Source: Trichaptum fuscoviolaceum (lineage: Eukaryota; Basidiomycota; Agaricomycetes; Hymenochaetales; Trichaptaceae). From it: DNA of 64,000 bases. The first letter of the stretch is position 1. Every line of letters starts with the position of its first letter. Shown piece by piece: positions 24,269 to 34,907 of this stretch. The notes below the pieces were generated by a model. That model saw only the letters and a list, made by a program, of their open reading frames with translations. It was not told the origin of the DNA and did no database searches. Made by a program: the position numbers and the translations under genes. The DNA lies in the NCBI GenBank assembly GCA_910574455.1, contig CAJSYZ010000005.1:1364001-1428000 (forward strand), read 5' to 3'.

Positions 24269-25220
24269 AAGCCCATATTCAGTCATCTAATGTCATGGAT
24301 AATAGATATGATTTATGTAGGACAATTATATCACCTACGGTCCCCCCTTACAGGAGTGGTGTATGTATTCAGATTGCTTTCGCCGATGACTCGAGCTGTC
24401 GCAGCGATGCGGAAACCTTGCGGTTCGACAGTATGCTACGAATAGACATGAGAAAATCTTAGTGGATGCCCTTCAATGAGCACGAACCTCATAAACATTT
24501 TGAATCTCGGCTCCATCCATGACTAAGACATCACCCTGTCAAGCACATCAGGATCGTACTCATGAAGGTTCCATGTTCTGCTTACATGACGAAGCAAAAT
24601 AGAAAGTTCCCGTTGACGCGGCTTAGATTTTGAAATTTTTACGGATCGAAGGCGAAAATGCATCCAGGCTGCAGAACCAAGAGAGAGAGAAGAAACCACG
24701 GGGCCCAGTCCTTCCTCACTATCAGTATGGTACTACAAGGATATCTCTGAATATAACCGAATGTCTTCAAGTCAAGGAGGACCTACCGACATCGACTGCT
24801 CTTCCATGTAAGCAGCAGTCAAAATCTCGTTGAAATCTACATCCGCTTCGTGGGCCTTAGAAACTCGGTCCTTTATGAGTTGCAGGGCGTCCCTGACAAC
24901 CTCGGGTGCTTCATCGAAAGGAACAGTTTTTCCAGTCCCCGCAACATACTGTATTTCTTTATAAGGACTACTTTCTCCATTAGTTTCAAGCTTACCTTGT
25001 AAGGGGCACCAGCTAAAAGGTAAAGGGTGTCAGATATTGGTACAGGCCGAAAAGAAGATAACATTACAATTCTGAGAGAAGTAATTTGCCAGAAGTCGAC
25101 CACGACCTAGATGTCATTAGTCATTAATCGCATGTAAGACAGTTGCATGTGCCAAACAAACATTTATGCTAGAGTCCAGTTAGTCCAGGTATGTCAAGGA
25201 ATATACGATACAACAGACCA

Positions 25221-25223
25221 TAT
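25221..25223. repeat. Left 3-bp target duplication (TAT) of foldback element
   Basis: TAT directly before the CACGG end, matched by TAT at 26233-26235. Removing the element and one copy restores an open exon in the AlkB-like gene. Confidence 0.7.
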
Positions 25224-26232
25224 CACGGCAAACATAGGTGGCTGTCTGAAGTGAAGACAGGGCGTGTGAAACTGTGTCCCTTTTTAGAATGCTGTTATTG
25301 CGCGTGACAGGTATTAGAGCCAGATTAGGTGTTTAATAGTTAAAAAGGTAACCCGTGAGAAAGAAAGTCAGTCTGGCTTTGTTTAAGGGAAACAGCTGTC
25401 TGAAACAGCCACTTGAGCCAGCCTTGCTGTGCTGCAGCAATACAGCTTTGTCACACAGTTTATCTGTCTACTTTGATGTCAGAAAGGCTGACTTAATGGG
25501 CTGTCACACGCTGTGACAGCCAAGCTGTCTCATTTTAAGTCAGACATACGTAACAGCATAACTGTCTTCTTTGACTGACTCGCAGTCGGACACCTGTGTT
25601 AGTCACTTCAGCTGACTTTATTAGAAACAGCAAGGCTACCTTTACTGCCTGTCTTTCTTACAGATAGTCTGTCCAGACAGCCCAGCTGTTTCAATTGTTA
25701 AGAGTGGGCTATTGAGTGGAGTACTGAGCGGAACAATAAGCAGGCTACTGCTGTCTGAAAGTAAAACAGCTGGGCTGTCTGAACAGACTATCTGTAAGAA
25801 AGACAGGCAGTAAAGGTAGCCTTGCTGTTTCTAATAAAGTCAGCTGAAGTGACTAACACAGGTGTCCGACTGCGAGTCAGTCAAAGAAGACAGTTATGCT
25901 GTTACGTATGTCTGACTTAAAATGAGACAGCTTGGCTGTCACAGCGTGTGACAGCCCATTAAGTCAGCCTTTCTGACATCAAAGTAGACAGATAAACTGT
26001 GTGACAAAGCTGTATTGCTGCAGCACAGCAAGGCTGGCTCAAGTGGCTGTTTCAGACAGCTGTTTCCCTTAAACAAAGCCAGACTGACTTTCTTTCTCAC
26101 GGGTTACCTTTTTAACTATTAAACACCTAATCTGGCTCTAATACCTGTCACGCGCAATAACAGCATTCTAAAGAAGGGACACAGTTTCACACGCCCTGTC
26201 TTCACTTCAGACAGCCACCTATGTTTGCCGTG
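25224..26232. mobile_element. 1009-bp near-perfect palindromic (foldback/MITE-like) element
   Basis: The arms 25224-25691 (468 bp) and 25764-26232 (469 bp) are reverse complements around a 72-bp spacer. By eye I find only two differences, a 1-nt indel near 25293 and one substitution near 25669. The ends read CACGGCAAACATAGG and its complement. TAT flanks both sides (25221-25223 and 26233-26235), fitting a 3-bp target duplication. CACNN ends with a 3-bp duplication recall CACTA/CMC-type elements, but the assignment is tentative. The arms are full of short GACAG/CTGTC and CAGCTGT repeats and have no coding potential. The element would form a very stable hairpin in single-stranded DNA or RNA. 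Confidence 0.92.
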
Positions 26233-26235
26233 TAT
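26233..26235. repeat. Right 3-bp target duplication (TAT) of foldback element
   Basis: TAT directly after the CCGTG end of the element; partner of 25221-25223. Confidence 0.7.
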
Positions 26236-26357
26236 GTAGAGGATAACGTCTAAAGAAGCCTCCATTTGCCGCAACCCGTTGGTAATCCTCAAATATCTTA
26301 TCCGCCCGCTCATTCATCTTCGCATGCTGCTGACCACAAACCAAGTAGATACGTCCG

Positions 26358-26409
26358 CTGGGGGAAAATGAATAAAAATTGGAGGTAGAGTAACTGCTCT
26401 ACTACTTGC
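26358..26409 (-). other. Probable GC-AG intron in the AlkB-like gene
   Basis: The 52-nt intron starts GCAAGT after an exon ending in G and ends CCCCCAG. Using the GT four bases further on puts the next exon out of frame, whereas the GC donor gives ENRGRIYLVCGQQHAK in frame. GCAAGT is the standard donor of the rare GC-AG class. Confidence 0.65.
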
Positions 26410-29400
26410 CGATTTTCAGGAAGTGTGAATATCTTCATTGCAGCTTGCACAGTTGATCTTCCATCAGACCAATGCGCAGATGCATGTTCGATACCTAAGA
26501 ACAAAATTTGTTGGCTCGCTTTTCAAGTGGCGTGATTTTACTTTACCAGAACCCTTGCCCAACTTGAAATTACGCGAAGAGAATTCTGGATTTTGAGACC
26601 AAAAATCTTTTGGACTCAGTACACGACTGTGGCTCACGCCTGGGTCAGCTTCTGAATTCTGAGGCTGTGTAAATAACTATAGCAATGTATATGGGTTCTT
26701 GTGCACTCACATTGCAATTTGTGCACTCCCATAACTCCCATTTTTCACTGAAGTCATTGTCAGACCCTGGCACGTATATGATAATCATTCACTCACCGGG
26801 AGCATACCTGGCCACATCTCTCGCACCACCAGCCCCGAATACTGGGCCCTAGCCGGGCTTTAGCACGTTGATACTGTTCAGGTCGATATGGGCGCAGTTC
26901 TGCAAGCCCAGGAGGTACGGACACAGCGTAGCGTAGAGAAAGAAATTCTGGGCGATAATTCACGCACAGGGTCTCGAAGGCCTTGCAGTCTGCTCTCCAG
27001 AACTTTTCACATGTTGGCTGTAAGCACACCCAACCTTCCAGATACACCGTAGGGCTGGTCTTTTTGCACTTGGCACATTTAACATCAGAGTTTGCGAGCT
27101 ACAAAAAGACATCAATTAACAAGATGCATGGTAATCGAGAATATGGTGTGCATACAAGCGAAACTTCGTCTTGTTTGCATTCATGTTCTATCAACAGAAA
27201 TATCAGAAGAGACATGTCAATGATGGTAAACGTATGCTACCTTCTTTTGGTTCCTTTATAGGTTCTCTGGAATAGCCTGCACTCGTGTCCATATGCATGC
27301 CATTCGAAGTGTTCCCCTCAGTGTTGACAATCCACCACGGAGGTTCCTGACCTTCACACCACTGGAAAGCAAACTTGTACTTTACACAACAGCCCTGATC
27401 ATTCAAAGATTCCTCCATCTCCGCTGAGGGACATCATCGTAAGCACAAATCAGTTTTTCCCGACTCAATGAAAGCGCAGCTTACCCCAAGCATTGATTAT
27501 TCTGTAATAGCCCAATACCGCGTAAGTATACTTGCCTAGGTTAAACGGAAACCCCTTATAGGTGTCATCCACGATCAGAACAATGGGCGTCCCATCCTTA
27601 AATCTCTTTGTCAATGATTGTACAGAGTTGTCATGATCCTCTTGATCGGACGCAACGAGCTTGGTACCTGATTTGTCGTTATGGACTTTTGCGCCTCCTC
27701 CTCTACGACCAGGGTCTCAGAAAGGGGCAGAGGGACATTTGATTGCTTACCCATGGGATATTATGAGCTTGCCACCATGGCGCCAGACATCTCGTCTATA
27801 GCGGAAATGAGCAACCTTATTACACAAACATGATGGACATGAACTGACTGGGAAGAGAACGATCCTAAAAGGTACCCATATGCAATCCCCTTCGAGAAGT
27901 ACACGCCGCCCTGATATGCACGGAACCAGGTCGCCGTTTCGCACAGAGCCTGTCGAGACTGACATATTTTGTCAGTGGAGTCGTACATTGTTGGATGGCA
28001 GGGGACTTACAGCAGCCCATATCCTCGGCCGCACAGTGTTTGGAAGGTTCGGTTTCGAGGCCGCGATTTGATAAGACGTCCTAAAAGTTAGAAGAATAAA
28101 TTTGAGCATGAATACATTGTGTTTCGATGGAGGAACGCACTGTGGCAGATGGAAGCCCCGAACGCTGGCAGGGCCACCCATCATATTATTGATCCGACCG
28201 TTCATATGTCCAAAGCTCATCGGGTCGCGCTGAAGATTTGAAGGTATCAAGGAAGTGGTGTCTGAGTGATGGCGTATTGGTACGATCGGCGTAGCTTTAC
28301 TTGGCTCCGTTCTCTGCGAAACTTTGACAAATTTACTCAAGTAAACCACACTCCAGCTGCAAAGCCAATACCTGTGTCAAGATCGTCCTGTTCAAACTTT
28401 CGCTTTCTTTCATTCGTTTGATGTGGCAAGCGTTCTGTCGGTAACGGGGTGCTCGAAGACGGTTGAGCTTGACATACAATCTCGTCACCGTATCGGCTGC
28501 GACTTTTCTTACGCACATTCATCGAGCCAGAGCACGAATTTGTCCTCTTGAGTTCTTTGATCGACTGTTCAATCTCCCTTTCCCCATGATTTGGTAAACG
28601 TAGAACAGTCGGCTTTCCTTTGTCGATTTCTTTCCTATTGCCAGTGACAAAGAAAGTTTGAGTATCCTTAACCTGTGTGCTGGCGTTCCACTTTGTGTTG
28701 TCTACTACGATAGTCTAGCGGAAAACTCATCAGAGGAGGAATTTACTACGAGAAAAGATGGTTACCGAGCTCTTCTCTACTAGTGACTGGCGATCCGTTT
28801 GTCCAATGTCCTTCGTGGGTGACGCAAGCCCGGTATCTCGACCAGCCCGAAATTCTGATAGCTTCATTTTGTCAACAGAATCCTAGGAAAAGGTCATAAG
28901 GTACATTTCCAATAACGAGCTTTAATCATGATACGAACCGCTAAGACACCTTCGCCATTCATTTGCTTTTCCTTCTTCTTTTTCTTCTTTTTCTTCTTCT
29001 CCATCTTCATTGCCTCGGGATGTGTATACTCCTTTAATAATCTTGTACCTTTCATGTTGCTGGAATTTGTCGTAGACACGGGAAGTTGCGTTGGCTTCAC
29101 TTTCACGGGGAGGTTCGAGTGAACCCAATCTTTTGCTACTTCAGCCACTGGCAGCTTTCTATCACGGCTCCCCTTTTCTTTCTTCCTCTTTTTTGTAGGA
29201 CGAACTAACAAAGTGTCATCTTCAAACGATACATTTGAAGTATATTCGACGTGGCCTGATGGTTTGCTTGTTACTGCGGCTGAGGCCGTCCCCCCTTTAG
29301 TGGCTTCACTATTAGCCACATTATCGCCACGGATTATTGGCATTGATAATCCAGAAATTGGAGTCCTCCTCTGATTTTTATGAATCTTGTCCGAATACAC

Positions 29401-30522
29401 CAAAGAAAACGTGCTTTCGCATCCCAGTTTATTATGAGCCTCTCCCATGCGCAGCTCTGCGGATTTGGTGTCATTTTCAAAGAGAAACCAGAATATGTCG
29501 ATGAAGGCCCTCCAGATCTTTCCACGACCATCATAGACGTCTGATGATTTGAGCTTTTTTCCCTTCTCACCGAAACACAGCCGCACCCAGTGTCTGTAGG
29601 CCTCCTCCTGCAGGTAGGAAATGTAAATGATCCATTAGACTCGGAGCCCCCAAAACAAATAAACAATATGGGATTGTTCACCATGTCTCCCCTCTCGTTC
29701 CACATCGCAACATAAAGATTAGCTTGAGCAGCTTCCTTCTTCGGCCCGCGAGTCTCGAATGTCTCCTCGCCGATGGCTTTGCTTAAAGCGAAGTGTGTTA
29801 AGAATGGTTCATGAAGCAGCAAGCGCGTATCATCCCAGAAGGCTGGTAGGTCACTTAGAGGAATGGGAGTTGGGTCTTCACTGGCAGTTCCTTGAGCGAT
29901 GTCCATAATGACAGTAATTGAGATGTTTGACGCCAGATAACAGTGCTTGTGAGATCGATAAGAGGGTTGTTCCCCTGGAACGAACTGAGGATTGATGAGA
30001 AAGACGCCGACATCTTGCTTCCCGCGGAGTCATGGCCAAGGTGTGGTTATAATTTCGTGGTTCTCTTATCCCTTGATATACTACTAGTAACTGGTCTGTA
30101 CCGAATATTTCGGGCCGACAGCACAGCCACACTCGCATCGAAAGCCTGGTTCCAGAGTTCAAGATCATCACTCGCAAATTTCTTACCGTTTGTCCTATTA
30201 TTGCAACACATCTCAGGTTTATACTTAGATGGTATTCGTAGATGGGGGTAGAGGACATATGTAACCCTCTTTCCATAACCTCCTAGTCCGATAATCCATA
30301 ATCGGAGAGGAGGGAAATCTAACTCTTCGTGAACCTCAGCGGTAAAGATCAAAACGCACATTGGCAAGAAATAATCGAAGGAAGGTCCTGAGATAATTTA
30401 CGAGAAATCCAGATAACGCAGGGTACGCATGCTAGCACACCTCACCATCTTCTACACAGGTCGAGCAGGAGAGGTGACAGAATCGTGAATATGGCTTCTA
30501 ATGAATAGACATTTTGCATCCA

Positions 30523-31250
30523 TTACTTGGACGAAACAGCGTGTTGAAGAGCCTCATAGACACCAATCTCGATCTGTGCCTCCAGCTTGTCCTCCTCCGA
30601 TCCGCTGCCTGCAGCAACTTTTTGGGCCTCGGCAAGGTTCGCGCGGATCGCCTGGAAGTGCCACAGCCATCAGCAACGACAGTTTTCGAATAAGAATCGT
30701 TCACAAACGACGTTTACCTCAATCGAGAAGTCCTCTAAGGGCGCAGCCTCAACAGCGTTGATCGTAAGCTTATTGCTCGGGTGCACGGTCGCGAAGCCGC
30801 CGCTCACTATCCATCCAAATAAACAAGCGTTAGCGAACGCTTTATTACACTAGGAGGATGCAGTGCGCACCAAACCATTTCTGACTGTTGCTCGTTGAGT
30901 CAATGACCTCCACGACACCAGGGCGCAGCGGCTCGATTGACGGGACGTGGTTGGCGAGGATACCCATGTCACCAGTCGCCGCGGCAATGTTGACCTGTAC
31001 AACATCTTGCGAGGAGAAGAGAGTCTATTATATCGTGTCCAGTCCAATGCACGACCGACAAGATAGAAACCGTCAGCAAAGACGAGCTGCAGTTGCAAAA
31101 GAACACAGATGTCAGGCGCACCTGGTGGGGAAGCACGAGCGAAAGTTTAATTTTATCTGAGACAGCCTCAGCGTATCCTCTACGTTGCAGGGAAATAGTC
31201 GCTCGCGGTGCACGGCGCGCAGCTGCTGAGACAAGGCGAAGGGCCGACAT
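30523..31250 (-). CDS. ATP16: Mitochondrial F1F0-ATP synthase subunit delta
   Basis: Small subunit of the central stalk of mitochondrial ATP synthase (equivalent to bacterial epsilon). It starts MSALRLVSAAARRAPRAT, an Arg-rich, acid-free presequence ending near RRGYAEAV. DKIKLSLVLPHQ, then VNIAAATGDMGILANHVPSI and EPLRPGVVEVID follow, then GGFATVHPSNKLTINAVEAA, the conserved beta-sandwich. The C-terminal helices end EALQHAVSSK with a stop at 30523. Three or four short introns. About 165 aa, normal for the subunit. The gene lies just upstream, in its own direction, of the interrupted AlkB-like gene. Very secure. Confidence 0.93.
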
Positions 31251-31505
31251 GGCTGTTGAGTCTATTCGTCGCTGTCGCCGTCACAGTCCCAAGTGTTGTG
31301 AGCAAACGAAGTCGGAGTTCAATTGAACCGGGAAATGCCGGGTGCCAGTGAGTACCCAGTGAGCGCCAGTGCACCGAAAATATCTCCTTCGTTCCGTGTC
31401 ATGGTGTCATAGCTCGTAAGTAATAAACCAAAACGTCCAATTCTCATATATATTGCAAAACTATGATACAATGACCGCGAATACTTATAATTCTATTAAC
31501 GTCTG

Positions 31506-34382
31506 TCACTCAATATATTGAAAAGCCCAGCTAATCGCCGACGAGACGAAACTCCAGAGTCTACCGAAGAGCGAAGCAGATCCTTCATATGGGTTCGCAT
31601 TTTTAGCGCTTAGTGATCCATTGGCTCCATTTACGTGCCCTTTAGTCTCGTCAGTCACTGCTGGCAAGGTTAGAGCCTTGAATTTAAAGACAACCTTGAT
31701 CTTTGACACTTCCACAGTAATCTTCTGGCAATAATGTAGGTTCTCTACGGGTGCCCCGTTCACTGTGCGCAAAATCTCAGGGGTCATAATTAGCAGATGG
31801 TGGCGTGTACGTACATCGCATCCACTGCTACGAGCAGGTCGTAGTTGATTTCCTGGCTGACAACGGAATCGAACATATATGCAGGATGGGAGCGCACGAA
31901 ATCTCGAATCCAAGTGGCGGTTGTTGTCAAAGTACCGTCTGCCCTCTGTCTAATGAGGTCAAGATACTTGTGGATCCTCTTGCTTTCTTCTTCATCCATG
32001 TCAAGTGTTTCCAGATACGCATTCACAAGCCCCATCAGTCCTGGGAAGTCATCACCCTTCAGAACCAGGTCAGTATGCATTTAGCGGAGGGCATTTACTG
32101 TGCTCAACATGTACCTTGCCGAGCATGATCTCTTCAAGAGTCATTAACTCATATTCGTCTTCGACTGGGCCAAGCTTTACACCGTTCACTGGACGGGGCG
32201 GAGCCGGGAAACAGTTACCCAGCTTCTTCACCTTCCGTTTCACTTCACCGTTCACTCCATTCATAAGATCCTCATGCAACGAACTTCTTGCCGAAGAAGC
32301 AACGCTGTTCGTTCTCGTTCCCGGTCGGCTCTCCGAAGTGTACAAGTTCTTCCGGAAGTAGAACCTTTCTGTCCGAGCCGCATTTCGTTTCTGCGCTACG
32401 TGCATATTTTGGTCCACCTTGGAAATCGGCATATATAGGTTTAGGCCGAAACTCATGATGGCCCTGGACAGAAGGACGATGAAGATTGAGAACGCTGTAT
32501 TTTCGAAGTCGGTCAGCTGCACCTCCATGCTTCTGAACTCAACGCGCCAGCCAATATCGGAATTCGCAGGCGGGGGCTTGAAACGGACAGTCTGCCAATT
32601 GGTAGATTGAATGTTCTGGAACAGGTAAAAGTTATCCTCCAGTGGTTCCTTCGAAGAAATAACGATAACTCACCTCGAAGTGATCCATACTAACTGAATC
32701 ATCCTGATTGATGAGTTCAGAGAAGATCACCAAAGGGTCCCGAATGAACAAATGTGAAACGTGCTTGGAGAGCATGTCGTCGATTCCTAATGAATGGAAC
32801 ACACGATCCGGCGATGCTCAATAAGCAAGAGAGTATTTGCTCACCATGATCTCGTAACCGATTATAAATAGGAATATCATAGGGCGCCACTGTATCATTA
32901 TATTCAGGCCGATTAATCCAATCTTGTGAGATGTAGAGGTCAACGCTATCATAGCGAGATTTGGGGATTACGAATTTATTATCCTTCAGAGGCTGCGAAT
33001 GATATTGGATGTCAATACATTGAGCTACAAGTAATAAGAGAAAACATCACCTTTAGTCCACGTTCCTCCTCCGTTCTATCATCTACGCTGCCAGCAATCA
33101 CACTCCATCTGCAATCAACGTCGGCAATAAAGCCTCGCCATAGGGGGCTTGCTGCAGTCAACGCAAGCTGTTGAAACGCTCTCAGCATTCAGCCTCGTGG
33201 GGTCGGAAGCAAATCATATGGCGCACCATGATGGGTCCAAGTGGAACAAAAGCGTCGTATAGACGACGCGCTTCGGTCACATTGCAACTCTGGAATGTCA
33301 ATTGCAGACAACAGCAACCCATCCCAAAGCCCATTGCGTCCATGTAAACGTGGTCTTGGAGCGCTGCTCCGTTCTTTGCCTCTGAAGATACTTGTTAGAT
33401 CGCTATATGTGATGAATAGTATGCCGCTTGTCGTACCCGGATCTTCAGGGTATAAATTACGGTCATATGGTATAGTAGGATCAACAAACGGTCGAGGTGT
33501 CTTCTCGTCGAAAAATATGGGAAGGTTGATTGCTACCTTCGACCCTCGTCTTGACCTTATGTTTGCAGTTAACGTTCTACGGAAAAGAAGTCATGAATGC
33601 AATGTTTCGACTGCATACAGCCCGCGCTTACGGAAAACGTGCATGAGGATTAGAGATTTCTTGTGGTAAGAAGAGACTATGGCTTGAGACGGCGTTCGAA
33701 GGATCATAGTGTGGTTCTGAAAATACACCCGAAGTCCCCAGCCTTGGGAAGGAAGTGAATGATAATGGGATTTCGTTGTTCTTCAAATGTTTTCTGGCCA
33801 AGGAGCGCCTATGAAACGGTAAGAACCTCTATTAAGACACATGCAATACGAATATTCACCGATAACGCATGTTGCTCTCAACAGAGAGCAGATCCGACAG
33901 ACATCCTGTATAGGGGCGGCCAGGTGTGGACTCGAGCATATAACGCCCATACTCTGGATGGAACGTCGGAATGACAATACTACGAGGAAAGATGTTCAGT
34001 GGCACAAAAGCAGCGGGGGAGCAGCACTTACCTATCGTCTGTCTCGTCCGATAAGTCATTGCAAATGTTGGCTAGTTTCTCCAAGATTTCCGACTGCCTG
34101 AGAGAAAGTTTCGCGTTCTTCTCTACATCATCAAAAGCTACGACCATATACTCAATCTAGGGTATGAAACGGCCATGGTCATCCGTCGGCCGCACACTCC
34201 TCTTCCAGCACAGGCTCAAGAGGCCTACGTACCTCATCCCCCCACAAGAGCTCGTCGCCCTGCCTATCTTTGAGCTTGTCCCAGGTATGGAGGAATTGCG
34301 TGATACCGTGGTTTCTGACGTGATCGGCATATTTCTTCGTTTCGTCCCAAGAGAGGGGCGTTCCCAAGGAGAGTAGACCCAT
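31506..34382 (-). CDS. GSH1: Glutamate-cysteine ligase catalytic subunit
   Basis: Catalyses the first and rate-limiting step of glutathione synthesis: ATP-dependent joining of glutamate and cysteine. The N-terminus [20 protein letters not shown] and LLWGDE match the eukaryotic GCL family closely. [20 protein letters not shown] is the signature near residue 95. Later exons give [20 protein letters not shown] and the [21 protein letters not shown] block, with [19 protein letters not shown] close to the C-terminus. After VAVDAM the last exon (from 31776 down to 31506) encodes a tail ending [12 protein letters not shown], not usual in GCL. Whether that tail is truly spliced on, or translation ends at a nearby stop around 31790, cannot be decided here. 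About ten short introns. The enzyme identity is very secure. Confidence 0.92.
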
Positions 34383-34907
34383 TAAAGGTCGGATGTGGGG
34401 GGAGGTTGGAATGCGAACTTGGCTCAGCTACTAGTAAGCTGAACACAGGCCGATGTGGATGGCAGTACAGCTCTATGCTGATTTATAAGTCTGCTTGTGC
34501 GAAGTTTACTCCGATCCAGCCATTTGGCCTACAATCGGCCCGGCCCCGACCCATCCCTCGACCGACCCGCAATCCTGGCGGTCCTGTAAACCAAATTAAA
34601 AGCCAACGAGATCGACACGTCCGAAGCATCCATCAAGTTTCACCCAGCATCTATGTCCATAAGATAAATGTTATGAGTACAAATACAAGTTATCTAGTAC
34701 TTGCTATTTTTACAAAAGTGCTTGCTGCCGATCATAAATATATTTCGATACCTTTACAATTGGTTCGGATCATCCTCATCAACATCGAGTGCCCAGGGAT
34801 CCATAGCATGTGAAGTATGTGTCTTGTTACGGCAGGTTTCTTGAGTTCTGGCGTACGGTGCCTCATGGCCTTCCGAAGCCTCAGTTGGCTCGGCACACGT
34901 TACAGTA
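34383..34907. other. Intergenic spacer upstream of GSH1
   Basis: About 525 bp between the GSH1 start and the ATG6 stop, both minus. It contains a CG-rich patch near 34538-34580 (CCCGGCC-like, repeated GACC) that may be part of the GSH1 promoter. No gene recognised. Confidence 0.4.

Larger units (their letters stand above)
24331..30367 (-). pseudogene. AlkB-like 2OG-Fe(II) oxygenase gene interrupted by foldback element
   Basis: Long N-terminal region (exons from 30367, MPMCVLIFTAEVHEEL), a Lys-rich tract near 28960-29010, then cysteine motifs GWWCERCGQVCSR and WECTNC (about 26720-26830). The C-terminal AlkB domain has LLANYFSQNS, the Fe-binding HxD in SYHTDSEEGLGP, SLSLGSAAWMHFR, LLRHGDVLVMDGAEIQ, the distal His in YEHTV and the 2OG-binding FRIAATAR. 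I could join the last exons in frame: 25068-25106, 24996-25012 (17 nt), 24787-24948, 24586-24732, 24488-24535 and 24331-24435. The exon at 25212-26357 is split by a 1009-bp palindrome. Read through, the frame ends PLHTRQT-stop inside the element, before every catalytic residue. All other exons are intact, so the gene was recently functional. It would have demethylated DNA or RNA bases if it acted as other AlkB proteins do. A frame change near 27740-27890 is unresolved. Confidence 0.8.

Noticed and set aside
24873..25103. Open frame starting MVDFWQITSLR as the AlkB-like exon
   Set aside because: It runs through two introns; the in-frame spliced reading RGRLLANYFSQNS-GAPYK-YVAGTGKTVPF matches the AlkB-like family far better.
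25224..26232. Palindrome as an assembly artefact (inverted duplication)
   Set aside because: The flanking 3-bp duplication, defined ends and two arm differences fit a real element better, although long-read confirmation would be useful.
27740..27890. Frameshift mutation in the AlkB-like gene
   Set aside because: The frame changes between FSKGIAYGYLL and RRDVWRHGGKLIISHG, but an unrecognised small intron could explain it; not claimed as a break.
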